41,432 nt of DNA from Burkholderia sp. USMB20 (GTDB lineage: Bacteria; Pseudomonadota; Gammaproteobacteria; Burkholderiales; Burkholderiaceae), in assembly GCF_000949135.2 (NCBI RefSeq), contig NZ_JTAN02000007.1, forward strand, positions 1-41,432, in the 5' to 3' direction. Of the stretch, positions 33,123-41,432 are shown in pieces; the first letter of the stretch is position 1; every line of letters begins with the position of its first letter. The position numbers were made by a program, and so were the translations under genes. Under the pieces are notes generated by a model that did not search any database, was not told where the DNA came from, and saw nothing but the letters and a program-made list of their open reading frames with translations.

Positions 33123-34049
33123 ATGGAATTGCGCGCGCTGCGGTACTTCGTCGAGGTGGTCCGTCAGCAGAGCTTCACGGCGGCCGCCGACCGGTTGTTC
33201 GTCACGCAGCCGACCATCAGCAAGATGGTGAAGGCGCTCGAGGACGAGATCGGCTCGCCGCTGTTGCTGCGCGACGGCCGGCAGATGGTGCTGACCGACG
33301 CGGGGCGGATCGTGTTCCAGCGCGGCCAGGACGTGCTCGCCGCGCAGGCGCAGCTGCAGTCGGAGCTGAAGGATCTGGGCACGCTCGGGCGCGGCGAGCT
33401 GACGATCGGCATTCCGCCGCTCGGCGGGTCGCTGTTCACGCCGATCATCGCCGCGTACAAGCAGCGTTATCCGAACATCGAGCTGAAGCTGTTCGAGCAG
33501 GGCGCGCGGATGATCGAGGCCGCGCTGATGTCGGGCGAGCTCGAGCTCGGCGGGCTGCTGGAGCCGGTCGATCCGGCCACGTTCGAGCGACTGCCGATGG
33601 TGCGCGCGCCGCTGTGGCTGGTCGCGCCGCGCGAGTCGCGCTGGGAGGATCACACGGCCGTGCCGCTCGCCGATCTGGCGCGCGAGTCGTTCGTGTTCTA
33701 CGCGGAAAGCCTCGCGCTGCACGACGCGGTGCTCGACGCGTGCCGGCAGGCCGGCTTCACGCCGTCGATCGTGAGCCGCAGCGGTCATTGGGATTTCATG
33801 GCCGCGCTGGTGCACGCGGGGGTCGGCATCGCGCTGTTGCCGGAGCCGTACTGCCGGCGGCTCGATGCGCGGCAGTTCACGTGCCGGCCGATCGTCGAGC
33901 CGGAGATCACCTGGGCGATCGCGCTCGGCTGGCTGAAGAAGGGTTACCTGTCGCACGCGGCGCGGGCGTGGCTCGACGTCGCGCGGGCGACGCTGCCGAT
34001 CGCGTCGGGCGACGATCTGGCCTTCGGCGGGTTGCGGGCGCGGGAGTGA
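33123..34049 (+). CDS. LysR-type transcriptional regulator (CidR/LrgAB-linked)
   Basis: A 308-residue protein with an N-terminal winged helix-turn-helix (MELRALRYFVEVVRQQSFTAAADRLFVTQPTISKMVKALEDEIG, residues 1-44) and the two-lobed LysR effector domain (about 90-295). GGGGAG precedes the ATG at 33123. It is divergent from lrgAB, as CidR is from cidABC, so it probably activates lrgAB in response to a small acid such as acetate or pyruvate; the ligand is inference. Confidence 0.92.
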   Translation: MELRALRYFVEVVRQQSFTAAADRLFVTQPTISKMVKALEDEIGSPLLLRDGRQMVLTDAGRIVFQRGQDVLAAQAQLQSELKDLGTLGRGELTIGIPPLGGSLFTPIIAAYKQRYPNIELKLFEQGARMIEAALMSGELELGGLLEPVDPATFERLPMVRAPLWLVAPRESRWEDHTAVPLADLARESFVFYAESLALHDAVLDACRQAGFTPSIVSRSGHWDFMAALVHAGVGIALLPEPYCRRLDARQFTCRPIVEPEITWAIALGWLKKGYLSHAARAWLDVARATLPIASGDDLAFGGLRARE

Positions 34050-34070
34050 GGCGCGCGGCGCGGGCAGAAT

Positions 34071-34457
34071 TCAGACGTGCTGAATCGGGCCCGCGTACCG
34101 CGCAACGGTGTGGTCGTGCGTGAGCAGCGATACACCTTCCGAAATTGCCTGCGCGATCAACAGCCGATCGAACGGATCGCGATGGACCGCCGGCAACTGC
34201 TCGACGCAGAGAACGTGCGCACTCGTGATCGGCAATTCCACGTAGCCGACATCGAGCAGGTTGCGACGGAGCAGATGGGGATCGACCTGGAAATCGTCCC
34301 GATCCAGTCTGCGCTTGATTACGATTTCCCAGAGACTCACGACACTGAAAAGCAGGGTATGAGCCGGATCCTGAATGATCGACCGGGCGCTGCTCGGTAG
34401 TTCCGCAGCGTCGGCCGCCGCCCAAACGAGCAGACGGGTGTCGAGCAGGACTTTCAC
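34071..34457 (-). CDS. PIN-domain toxin (VapC-like)
   Basis: A 128-residue PIN-domain ribonuclease. The acidic active-site residues are in place: D6 (LLDTRLLVW), E44 (SLWEIVIK), D94/D97 (HRDPFDRLLIAQA) and D115 (THDHTV). Where many relatives have LDTHxLLW, this one has LDTRLLVW. VapC toxins cleave tRNA or rRNA and are held inactive by a cognate antitoxin. Its ATG overlaps the antitoxin stop (ATGA), the typical type II layout with the antitoxin first. Confidence 0.92.
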   Translation of the reverse strand: MKVLLDTRLLVWAAADAAELPSSARSIIQDPAHTLLFSVVSLWEIVIKRRLDRDDFQVDPHLLRRNLLDVGYVELPITSAHVLCVEQLPAVHRDPFDRLLIAQAISEGVSLLTHDHTVARYAGPIQHV

Positions 34458-34702
34458 GCGTCGCCCTCGAACAGCCTCCGAATGGCCTCGTCACCCATCG
34501 TGTCGAAATCGTCGGGAACCTGAATCTGTCCCTTCATGAAGCCGATCCGAGCCGGTGGAACGGCTTCAGGCGCATTGATCGGCACCACCTTGACGAGCGG
34601 CTTGCCGGCTTTCGCGATCACGAACGGTTCGCCCGCGTGGACGGCTTCGTCAATCAAACGCGATAGATTCGTCTTCGCGTCATGCATGTTGTAGGTCTGC
34701 AT
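34454..34702 (-). CDS. Phd/YefM-type antitoxin
   Basis: An 82-residue protein. The N-terminal Phd/YefM DNA-binding fold (YNMHDAKTNLSRLIDEAVHAGEPFVIAKAGKPLVKVVPI, about 4-42) is followed by a toxin-binding tail (VPDDFDTMGDEAIRRLFEGDA). It would neutralise the PIN toxin encoded next and repress its own operon. The AT-rich segment just upstream of the start (34703-34745), with ACTTAG/TAAGCT-like palindromic strings, is the likely operator and promoter. Confidence 0.92.
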   Translation of the reverse strand: MQTYNMHDAKTNLSRLIDEAVHAGEPFVIAKAGKPLVKVVPINAPEAVPPARIGFMKGQIQVPDDFDTMGDEAIRRLFEGDA

Positions 34703-34808
34703 TACCTCATCCCATGTGAACTAAGTTCAGTAATTTACTTAGCTTAGTCCGAACGGAAGGGGCTTGCAAGACGAACAAGGTGCAGCGAAAACGGTCCAGC
34801 CTCCGCGT

Positions 34809-36371
34809 TCAATGCCCCATCGCCGGCCCCGCGCCTTTCCTCGGCTTCGTGATCCACACGAGCGCCGCGAGCGCGATGAACACGCCCGCCGACAGATGGA
34901 AGAAGTCGTTGGTCGCCATCATGAAGCCCTGCTGCGTGACGAGCTGGTTGAGCTGCGCGTTGGCCGTCTGCCCGACGATCCCGAGCTGCGCGAGCGCGCC
35001 CTGGTAGTCGGTCGTGTTCTGCGCGTAGATGCTCACCGATTCCGACAGCCGCGCGTGGTGATAGATCGCATCGTTCTCCCAGAACGTCGAGCTGGCCGCG
35101 GTGCCGATCGCGCCCGACAGCGTGCGCAGGAAGTTCGACAGCCCGGACGCGCTCGCGAGCCGCTCGTCGGAGATGCTCGACAGCGTGATCGTCGTCATCG
35201 GCACGAAGAAGCAGGCGACGCCGATCCCCTGCACGAGCCGCGGCAGGATCACGTGGTTGAACGGCACGTCGAGCGTGAACGTCGAATTCCAGACCGATAC
35301 ACCCGCGAACACGATGAACGCGAAGCTCGCGACCATCCGCAGGTCGAGCCGGTGCATGTTGCGCCCGATCAGCGGCGACAGCACCAGCGCGAGCAGCCCG
35401 ACCGGCGCGGTCGCGAGGCCGGCCTTGCCGGCCGTGTAGCCCATCACCGTCTGCAGCCACAGCGGGAAGATCACGACCGAGCCGAAGAACGCCATGAAGC
35501 CGAACGAGATGATCAGCGCGCCGAGCGCGAAGTTGCGGTCCTTGAACAGCGACAGGTCGACCACCGGTTCCTTCTCGGTCGCCTCCCACACGAGCATGAA
35601 CGCGAGCGACACGACCGCGATCAGCGCGAGCGCGACGATGAAGCTCGAGTTGAACCAGTCGCGGTCCTTGCCGAGGTCCAGCATCATCTGCAGGCACGAC
35701 ACGCCGATCACGAGCAGCGCGAGGCCGATCGCGTCGATCCGCTGCTTCGTCGTCTTCGTCTCGCGGCCGCGCAGCAGGAAGTATGCGCAGGCCGCGGAGA
35801 AGATGCCGATCGGCAGGTTGATGTAGAAGATCCACGGCCACGTGTAGTTGTCGCTGATCCAGCCGCCCAGCAACGGGCCGAAGATCGGCGCGACGATCAC
35901 CGTCATCGCCCATAACCCGAGCGCGAGCCCGCGCTTCGCGGGCGGATAGCTGCGCATCAGGATCGTCTGCGACAGCGGCACCATCGGCCCGGACACGAGG
36001 CCCTGCAGCAGCCGGAACGCGATCAGCGTCTCGAAGTTCTCCGCGAGGCCGCACAGCGCCGACGCGATCGTGAACGCGAGCACCGACAGCGTGAACAGGC
36101 GCACCTCGCCGACCCGCCGTGCGAGCCAGCCGGTCAGCGGCACCGCGATCGCGGACGCGACCGAATACGACGAGATCACCCACGTGCCTTCGCTCGTCGC
36201 GACGCCGAGGCTGCCCGAGATGGTCGGCACCGCGACGTTCGCGATCGACGTGTCGAGCACTTCCATGAAGGTGCCGAGCGCGAGCCCGACGGTAAGGAGC
36301 GCGAGCGCGCCGCCGGTGAGCGGCGCGGGTTGGGCGGCAGGTGGCGCGGCGGATGCCGTGGTGGCGGACAT
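34809..36371 (-). CDS. DHA2-family MFS drug efflux transporter (EmrB/QacA-like)
   Basis: A 520-residue protein with 14 predicted helices. The DHA2 motifs are LDTSIANVAVPTI in helix 1 (motif D1), GWLARRVGEVRLF (motif A), RLLQGLVSGPMVPLSQ (motif B) and ILPRLVQGIGVACFFVPMT. It exports drugs or other toxic compounds by proton antiport across the inner membrane. GGAG lies just before the start. EmrB proteins usually pair with an HlyD-type EmrA adaptor, but no emrA is adjacent. A MarR gene is upstream, and an OprM-type gene lies on the other side of it on the plus strand. Confidence 0.93.
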   Translation of the reverse strand: MSATTASAAPPAAQPAPLTGGALALLTVGLALGTFMEVLDTSIANVAVPTISGSLGVATSEGTWVISSYSVASAIAVPLTGWLARRVGEVRLFTLSVLAFTIASALCGLAENFETLIAFRLLQGLVSGPMVPLSQTILMRSYPPAKRGLALGLWAMTVIVAPIFGPLLGGWISDNYTWPWIFYINLPIGIFSAACAYFLLRGRETKTTKQRIDAIGLALLVIGVSCLQMMLDLGKDRDWFNSSFIVALALIAVVSLAFMLVWEATEKEPVVDLSLFKDRNFALGALIISFGFMAFFGSVVIFPLWLQTVMGYTAGKAGLATAPVGLLALVLSPLIGRNMHRLDLRMVASFAFIVFAGVSVWNSTFTLDVPFNHVILPRLVQGIGVACFFVPMTTITLSSISDERLASASGLSNFLRTLSGAIGTAASSTFWENDAIYHHARLSESVSIYAQNTTDYQGALAQLGIVGQTANAQLNQLVTQQGFMMATNDFFHLSAGVFIALAALVWITKPRKGAGPAMGH

Positions 36372-36505
36372 CGGAATCTCCTAGACGCGGCACGCGCAGC
36401 GCGCCGGCACAACACACGGGCGCACCCTATCGCGCGGCCCGGACGGGTGGAACGGGGGGGAGAGATGGAGCACGTGCCTCGTCATCTTCTGCCCAGACAG
36501 AGAAA

Positions 36506-36519
36506 TAAGCGAATGCTTA
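36506..36519. promoter_or_regulatory. Candidate MarR operator before the efflux gene
   Basis: A perfect dyad TAAGC-GAAT-GCTTA in the 172-bp gap between the MarR stop and the pump start. It shares ATGCTTA with the sequence upstream of the MarR gene (ATTGCTTA). Confidence 0.5.
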
Positions 36520-36543
36520 ACCTAGACATCGGGCCTCCCGCGC

Positions 36544-37032
36544 TCAGCAATCCGGTTCGTCGGGCTTCGGGCAGCCGGCATCGCCGGGCCCGTTGGCGAT
36601 GAACCGCTGCAGCAGGCCGGTGAGCAGCGCGAGTTCGTCGGCCGAGAAACCGGCGAGCTGCGCGTTCAACGCGGTCGCGATCAGCGACGGCAGCGCGCGG
36701 GCCGCGTCGGCGCCGCGCTCGGTCAGCGTCAGCTCGATCACGCGGCGGTCCTGTTCGCTGCGCGAGCGCGCGATCAGGCCCTTGCGCTCGAGGCGGTCGA
36801 GCATCCGGGTCATCGAACCGCTGTCGTACGACATCTTGCGCGACAGCTCGAACGGCGTGCGCGCATAACCGCGCGACAGCAGCAGGATCACGCCGATCTG
36901 CTGCGCGGTGAGGTCGTACGGCTCGAGTGCGCGGTCCATTCTCTCGACGAGCGCCTGCCGGGCCTTGGTCAGGTAATAACCGAGGCTCGTTTCCAGTGCA
37001 ATGGTGTCGGGATCGTAGAGGCCGCCGTTCAT
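36544..37032 (-). CDS. MarR-family transcriptional regulator
   Basis: A 162-residue winged-helix repressor: dimerising N and C termini, and a DNA-binding core at about residues 40-100 (LTAQQIGVILLLSRG, TPFELSRKMSYDSGSMTRMLDRLERKGLIARSRSEQDRRVIELTLTERG). It is immediately upstream of, and co-oriented with, the EmrB-type pump, so it probably represses the pump and itself and is released by a pump substrate. A dyad ATTG...CAAT upstream fits autoregulation. Confidence 0.93.
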   Translation of the reverse strand: MNGGLYDPDTIALETSLGYYLTKARQALVERMDRALEPYDLTAQQIGVILLLSRGYARTPFELSRKMSYDSGSMTRMLDRLERKGLIARSRSEQDRRVIELTLTERGADAARALPSLIATALNAQLAGFSADELALLTGLLQRFIANGPGDAGCPKPDEPDC

Positions 37033-37095
37033 GCGAATTGCGCGCGCAGCAACAGTGCGTTTCAGGTCAAAACGCGCCCAGTATCTTGAAAAATG

Positions 37096-37109
37096 ATTGC
37101 TTAGTCAAT
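37096..37109. promoter_or_regulatory. Candidate MarR autoregulatory operator
   Basis: ATTG-CTTAGT-CAAT, an imperfect dyad in an AT-rich patch (37088-37118) between the MarR start and the divergent small-protein gene. It contains the same TGCTTA core as the site before the pump gene. Confidence 0.45.
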
Positions 37110-37207
37110 ATTATTTCAGGCAACCAGTTACGACGTGCATGCCGCACTGCCGGAGACGATGTTCTGACCGCTCAGCCCGCGCTGCCGGGCACCCGAGGAT
37201 GTTCGCA

Positions 37208-37492
37208 ATGCTGTTCCTGAAAAATGCCGCCGGCGCGCTGCGCCGCAACCTGACCGATACCGCTCATCATGTGTTCTCCGGGCCGCACCGCGGCTGGAAG
37301 ATCGCGCTGTACGTGACGATGCTGGTGGTGCCGGGCGGGTCGCTCGCGGCGCTCGGGTTTGCCTGGTTCGATCACCGCCGGCAGCGCAACGCGAAGGGCG
37401 CCGCCCGCCGCACGAGCCGGCCGGCGGCCACGGAGCCGTCGACATGGCGGTCCGCTGCCGATCCCGTCCCGGTGCCCGCGCGCTGCCACTGA
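37208..37492 (+). CDS. Small single-pass membrane protein, unknown function
   Basis: A 94-residue protein with one hydrophobic helix (about residues 32-52, ALYVTMLVVPGGSLAALGFAW) and a basic Arg/Ala-rich C terminus. The ATG at 37208 has GAGGA at good spacing; an ATG nine bases upstream sits too close to it. It lies between the MarR gene and the OprM-type gene on the plus strand. I do not recognise the family, and codon position bias is the only other support for it being real. Confidence 0.55.
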   Translation: MLFLKNAAGALRRNLTDTAHHVFSGPHRGWKIALYVTMLVVPGGSLAALGFAWFDHRRQRNAKGAARRTSRPAATEPSTWRSAADPVPVPARCH

Positions 37493-37765
37493 CACCGCTC
37501 GCTCCCGTCATCCCGACCGAATGCCGGCCGCACCCCGCGGCCCGGCTTCGTCTGCGCCGCATTCGTCGCCTGCCTCGAGCGCAAGCGATCCGTAATGACC
37601 GGTAAACCGGCCGGCCGCGCCGGTAACACATTCGTGTCGCCGCGCACCGTACCCTTAGGGCTGCGCGGCTTTCCCGCCGTCAGTTACCATTTGTCCGCCA
37701 GCGGCACGACGACCGCATCGCGCGACGCCGCTCGCCGGCCGCAGCATCCCGACAGGAAAACCACC

Positions 37766-39325
37766 ATGCCGTACGCTCCCCTCCCGCGCGCCATTCGCCC
37801 GCTGAGCGCCGCCGTCGCCGTCGCCGTCGCCGTCGCGACGGCCGTGCTGCTCGCCGGCTGCGCCGTCGGGCCCGACTATCACCGGCCCGACACGTCGATC
37901 CCCGCCGCCTTCAAGGAAGCGCCGGCCGGCTGGAAAGTCGCGCAGCCCGCCGACCGCGCCGACCGCGGTCCGTGGTGGAGCGTCTACAACGACCCGCAGC
38001 TCGACGCGCTGGTCGGCAAGCTCAACGCATCGAACCAGACCATCGCGCAATCGGCCGCCGCGTACCGGCAGGCCCGCGCGCTCGTCGCCGAAGCGCGTGC
38101 CGCGTACTTCCCGACCGTCGGGCTGACCGCCTCGGGCTCGCGCTCCCGGACGGGGCGTACGTCGTCTTCGTCGAGCTTCGGCAGCAGTTCGTCGATCAGC
38201 AACAGCTACAGCGTCGGCCTCGACGCGAGCTGGGAACCCGACCTGTGGGGCAAGGTGAGCCGCACCGTCAGTGCGCAGCGCGCCGGCGAAGCGGCCGCCG
38301 CGGCCGATCTCGCGAACGCGCGGCTCTCGCAGCAGGCGCTGCTCGCGCAGACCTACTTCCAGCTGCGCACGTCCGACGCGCTGCAGAAGCTGCTCGACGA
38401 CACCGTGAAGTCGTACGGCGAATCGCTGAAGCTCACGCAGAACCAGTACGCGCAGGGCGTCGCCGCGCGCGCGGACGTGATCCAGGCGCAGACGCAGCTG
38501 CAGAGCGCGCAGGCCGCGTCGATCGACAACGGCGTCGCGCGCGCGCAGTACGAGCATGCGATCGCGACACTGATCGGCGAACCGGCATCGACGTTCTCGC
38601 TGGCGCCGAACCCGCTCGCGGCGGAGCCGCCGATCACGCCGGTCGACGTGCCGTCCGCGCTGCTCGAGCGCCGGCCCGACATCGCGGCGGCCGAGCGCCG
38701 CGCGGCGGCCGCGAACGAGCAGATCGGCGTCGCGATCGCCGCGTTCTTCCCGACGCTCACCCTGTCGGCCACCGGCGGCTTCCAGAGCTCGGTGTGGTCG
38801 CAACTGTTTACGCTGCCGGCGCGGTTCTGGACGGTCGGCCCGCAGCTCGCGGCGACGCTGTTCGACGCCGGCCTGCGCGCCGCGCAAACGGATGCCGCGC
38901 GCGCGACCTACGACCAGGACGTCGCCGCGTACCGCCTCGCGGTGCTCACCGCGTTCCAGGACGTCGAGGACAACCTCGCGTCGCAGCGCATCCTCGCGCA
39001 GGAAGTCGACGTGCAGCGGCAGGCCGTCGACAGCGCCCAGCATGCGCTCGCGATCGTCACGAACCAGTACAAGGCCGGCACGGTCGCCTACCTGAACGTG
39101 CTGACCGCGCAGACCACCGCGTTCACCGCGCAGCAGAAGCTCGCGACGATCGCCGGCCAGCGAATGGTGTCGTCGATCGGGCTCGTGAAGGCGCTCGGCG
39201 GCGGCTGGGATGCGTCGGACCTCGCGCGCGAAACGGGTGACATGGCGGCACCGGCGCCGGCATCCGGTGCGGCGGCGCCGGCCGCGACCGCGCCGTCGGC
39301 CGCCGTGCCGCTCGCGCAGAAGTAA
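37766..39325 (+). CDS. Outer-membrane efflux lipoprotein, OprM/NodT family
   Basis: A 519-residue TolC-like outer-membrane factor. The signal peptide ends in the lipobox LLAGC, with acylated Cys32. CAVGPDYHRPDTSIPAAFKEA is the classic N terminus, WWSVYNDPQLDALVGKLNASNQTIAQSAAAYRQARALVAEARAAYFP opens the first coiled-coil repeat, and VPSALLERRPDIAAAERRAAAANEQIG opens the second. It forms the trimeric exit duct for RND or MFS pumps. AGGAAAA precedes the ATG at 37766. The genes beside it encode no periplasmic adaptor; it may serve the nearby EmrB-type pump or pumps elsewhere. Confidence 0.93.
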   Translation: MPYAPLPRAIRPLSAAVAVAVAVATAVLLAGCAVGPDYHRPDTSIPAAFKEAPAGWKVAQPADRADRGPWWSVYNDPQLDALVGKLNASNQTIAQSAAAYRQARALVAEARAAYFPTVGLTASGSRSRTGRTSSSSSFGSSSSISNSYSVGLDASWEPDLWGKVSRTVSAQRAGEAAAAADLANARLSQQALLAQTYFQLRTSDALQKLLDDTVKSYGESLKLTQNQYAQGVAARADVIQAQTQLQSAQAASIDNGVARAQYEHAIATLIGEPASTFSLAPNPLAAEPPITPVDVPSALLERRPDIAAAERRAAAANEQIGVAIAAFFPTLTLSATGGFQSSVWSQLFTLPARFWTVGPQLAATLFDAGLRAAQTDAARATYDQDVAAYRLAVLTAFQDVEDNLASQRILAQEVDVQRQAVDSAQHALAIVTNQYKAGTVAYLNVLTAQTTAFTAQQKLATIAGQRMVSSIGLVKALGGGWDASDLARETGDMAAPAPASGAAAPAATAPSAAVPLAQK

Positions 39326-39350
39326 GACGGAAAGGAGAGGGTGGCGCGCG

Positions 39351-40139
39351 TCAGCGCGTCGCGTCGCCGAAGATCAGCGACACTTCGTTGTTGCCGATCG
39401 GATGGCCGAGCAGGTTCAGCAGCCCCGCGAGGTTCGCCTGCTGCTCGGGCGCCGCATGCGCGGTGCCGCGAAACGAACCCTGGCCGGGGCCGAAGCTGCC
39501 GTGTCCGTCGAGGAACAGCGGGCCCTGCGTCGTCGACAGGTCGAGATCGGCGCCCGAGCCCTTCGCCTGCAGCACTGCGCGATACGACCCGAGCGGCTTC
39601 ACGCGCGACACGCGCGAACTCATCGAATCGATCGTCACCGTCAGCTGGCCGAACGCGCTGTTGCCGATCATCCGCCAGTCGGTCCAGCCGAGCCGCACGT
39701 CGCCCTGCAGGTCGAGCGTGTTGAACGGCGTGCCGAGCCCGGCAAGCAGCGACGCGGGCACGGCCATCGTGCCCGCCGACAGCACGGCGCCGCGCCACGT
39801 CGCGTCGAGCGTGACGGCGTCGGGCATCGCCTCGGTCTGCCGCATGCGCATCCGCACGCGCCCGGTCAGGAGCGGCCAGAAGCCCGTGGTCCATTCGACC
39901 CGCCCCGGCAGCAGCGTTGCCGCGCTCTGGTCCGCGCCCGGTGCGAGCATCAGCGTGCCCGACCCGTGCCACAGCGATCCGTCCGGATCGACGAGGTTCA
40001 CGTGGCCGCCGCTCGCGCGCGCGAACTGCGGCGCGATCCACGCGGCCGGCGCGAGCGCGACGAGCGTCAGCGCCGTCGCGAACCCACCCGCCACCACCCA
40101 CGGCAATGCGGCGACGAGCCGCCTGATCCCTGGCCTCAT
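39351..40139 (-). CDS. gspN: Type II secretion system protein GspN
   Basis: A 262-residue protein: a short cytoplasmic N terminus, one transmembrane helix (about residues 10-33, VAALPWVVAGGFATALTLVALAP) and a periplasmic domain of about 225 residues with GSLWHGSG and LFLDGHGSFGPG segments typical of GspN/PulN. GspN is an accessory, not always essential, part of the T2SS inner-membrane platform. The start at 40139 is chosen over an upstream ATG because it begins at the basic residues before the helix. It follows gspM by 31 bp. Confidence 0.9.
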   Translation of the reverse strand: MRPGIRRLVAALPWVVAGGFATALTLVALAPAAWIAPQFARASGGHVNLVDPDGSLWHGSGTLMLAPGADQSAATLLPGRVEWTTGFWPLLTGRVRMRMRQTEAMPDAVTLDATWRGAVLSAGTMAVPASLLAGLGTPFNTLDLQGDVRLGWTDWRMIGNSAFGQLTVTIDSMSSRVSRVKPLGSYRAVLQAKGSGADLDLSTTQGPLFLDGHGSFGPGQGSFRGTAHAAPEQQANLAGLLNLLGHPIGNNEVSLIFGDATR

Positions 40140-40170
40140 CGGCCGACCGTCGCTGGTTTCATCCACTGCG

Positions 40171-40677
40171 TCATTTCTGCGTCGAGGGTTGCATCACGGC
40201 CGTCAGGTCGACCTGGCCGTCTTCCTTCAGTCCGGTCACGTGCGCTTCGCCGACCTGCACCTTGAACTGCCGGCGCGCGTCGTCGAGCCACTGCGTCCAC
40301 ACCGGAAACGAGGCGTTCTTCATCTGGATCTGCACGCCGTTGCCGACGACCTGCACCTGCGCGCCCTGCAGCCCGTGATCGGACAGCGACGCGGTGAGCG
40401 CGTCCTTCAGCGCAAGACCGGTCGGCGCGACGCCTTGCGCGGCGGCCGTCAACGACTTCGCCTCGTTGGCCTGCGCGGTCATCTGCGCGAGTTCCTGGCG
40501 CATCGTCGGCAGCGCGCGCCGGATCCGCGCGCGGCCTTCCTCCGCGGGCGACCACAGTACCGAATACGCGATCGCGACGGCCAGCACGGCGCCGCCCCAG
40601 CCGAGCAGCGTCCGCTCGCGCGGCGTGCGCTCGCCCCAGAACTGGGCCAGCGCCTGGGTCAGTTGTTCCGTCTTCAT
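40171..40677 (-). CDS. gspM: Type II secretion system protein GspM
   Basis: A 168-residue bitopic inner-membrane protein: a cytoplasmic N terminus (ALAQFWGERTPRERTLLGWGG, family-typical), a transmembrane helix (about residues 26-44), then a periplasmic ferredoxin-like domain. It stabilises GspL in the assembly platform that couples the GspE ATPase to pseudopilus assembly. Its start overlaps the gspL stop as ATGA, indicating translational coupling. Confidence 0.93.
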   Translation of the reverse strand: MKTEQLTQALAQFWGERTPRERTLLGWGGAVLAVAIAYSVLWSPAEEGRARIRRALPTMRQELAQMTAQANEAKSLTAAAQGVAPTGLALKDALTASLSDHGLQGAQVQVVGNGVQIQMKNASFPVWTQWLDDARRQFKVQVGEAHVTGLKEDGQVDLTAVMQPSTQK

Positions 40678-41432
40678 GAGCGGCTCCGGATCGTCCATTT
40701 GCCGGTGCTGCTGTCGACTTCGCCGGTTAGCCCGTTGCGCGCGAGACGCTGCGGGAAATCGGGGTCGACCTTGACCTCCGGCTTGAAGCCGACGTCGAGC
40801 CGCCGGTCGTGATAATCGAGCGACGCGATACCGTTCAGCGGCAGCGCGCCCATCGAACGCGACAGCCCGCTCGACAGCGCGAGGAAATCGTTCGGCGACA
40901 GCTCGCCCGCCGCGAGGCGCAGCTGGTCGAGCTGACGCTGCATCTGCGCGGGCGGATCGAGCACCGTCGTCGTCTTCGGGAAGGCCGACAGCAGCGTCTC
41001 GGTGATCTGCGCGGACAGCGCGTCGCGCTCGCGCGACAGCTTCCACCAGTGCAGGTTCATCCCGATCACCGCGACGCCGAGCGTGGCCGCGGCGAGTGCG
41101 ATCGGCACACGCAGGCGCTTCAGCGTCGCGCGGTCGAAGCGCCACGGCTGCGATTCGAACTCGAACTGGCACAGATCGAAGCGCTCGGTCAGCGCACGCC
41201 GCGCGAACGCGTCGAACGGCAGCGGCTGCGCGCCCGGCAGCAGCGGGCCGTCGGCGCGTCCGACCGACGCGAGGCGCGGCTCCGCGCCCGGTTCGCCGAG
41301 TTCGTACAGTTCGACGTCGCCGCCGCCCGCGAGCGCGGCGAGCGTGCCGGCCGCGCGCGACGCGGGCGCCGCGAACCCTTCGCCGAGCGCGCCGCGCGCG
41401 ACCGCAAATTCGAGACGCGGCGCACCGGCCGC
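40674..41432 (-). CDS. gspL: Type II secretion system protein GspL (3' part, runs off the right edge)
   Basis: The last 252 residues of GspL. The visible part includes the end of the cytoplasmic actin-like domain (PLPFDAFARRALTERFDLCQFEFES, then QPWRFDRATLKR), a transmembrane helix (VPIALAAATLGVAVIGMNL) and the periplasmic ferredoxin-like domain, which pairs with GspM. GspL recruits the GspE ATPase to the membrane. The frame is open to the window edge, so the N-terminal part lies beyond 41432. Confidence 0.93.
   Translation of the reverse strand, partial: AAGAPRLEFAVARGALGEGFAAPASRAAGTLAALAGGGDVELYELGEPGAEPRLASVGRADGPLLPGAQPLPFDAFARRALTERFDLCQFEFESQPWRFDRATLKRLRVPIALAAATLGVAVIGMNLHWWKLSRERDALSAQITETLLSAFPKTTTVLDPPAQMQRQLDQLRLAAGELSPNDFLALSSGLSRSMGALPLNGIASLDYHDRRLDVGFKPEVKVDPDFPQRLARNGLTGEVDSSTGKWTIRSRS

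Noticed and set aside
1-41432. Insertion sequences, prophage or integrase genes
   Set aside because: No transposase, integrase or phage structural motif was found; the tRNA-Val 3' end has no repeated att-like copy that I could see.

Overview
The window looks like a large-chromosome segment of a Burkholderia, most likely of the B. cepacia complex. This rests on the high GC with G/C-ending codons, the gene families present, and the general synteny as I remember it (flagellar fliL-R, lrgAB, an OprM-type lipoprotein, then gsp genes). No database search was possible.

Layout. 1-410: upstream part of an rRNA operon on the minus strand (tandem promoters P1 and P2, boxA); the 16S gene lies off the left edge. 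549-3602: a divergent oxidative-stress-type module (cytochrome b561 and catalase-like peroxidase one way, ECF sigma and anti-sigma the other) around a near-palindromic pair of ECF promoters. 3603-4678: a gene-free 1.08 kb region packed with DnaA-box-like sites and CACAG pentamers. 4679-8459: a four-gene lipid-linked sugar transfer cluster. 8816-8892: tRNA-Val(GAC). 9123-10480: an ECF41-type sigma with its carboxymuconolactone decarboxylase partner. 11067-13302: egtB-egtD for ergothioneine. 13593-14824: three small secreted proteins. 15085-20138: a type III restriction-modification pair. 20498-21628: a porin. 21885-26935: a two-component system with a frameshifted kinase gene, and a NitT/TauT-type ABC importer. 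27070-31537: fliLMNOPQR. 31771-34049: lrgAB and a divergent LysR regulator. 34071-34702: a VapBC-like toxin-antitoxin pair. 34809-39325: an EmrB-type pump, a MarR regulator, a small membrane protein and an OprM-type outer-membrane factor. 39351-41432: gspN, gspM and the 3' part of gspL.

The main observation is in 3603-4678. In its left half, five degenerate units each pair CACAG with a DnaA-box-like 9-mer at exactly the same 29-bp offset. Its right half holds further DnaA-like boxes, including a perfect consensus, an AT-rich palindrome between two GTTAAC sites, and inverted repeats that place CACAG sites head to head. About 15 CACAG/CTGTG sites fall in 1.08 kb, where roughly two are expected by chance. 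From memory, published B. cenocepacia methylome work assigned CACAG to a type III Mod and GTWWAC to a second methyltransferase. The Mod encoded 14-16 kb away is the obvious candidate, and its partner Res lacks the usual catalytic lysine of the nuclease motif. Together these suggest a methylation-marked replication origin or DnaA-binding locus. Most genes to the right of it point left, so gene orientation alone does not prove that it is the active origin.
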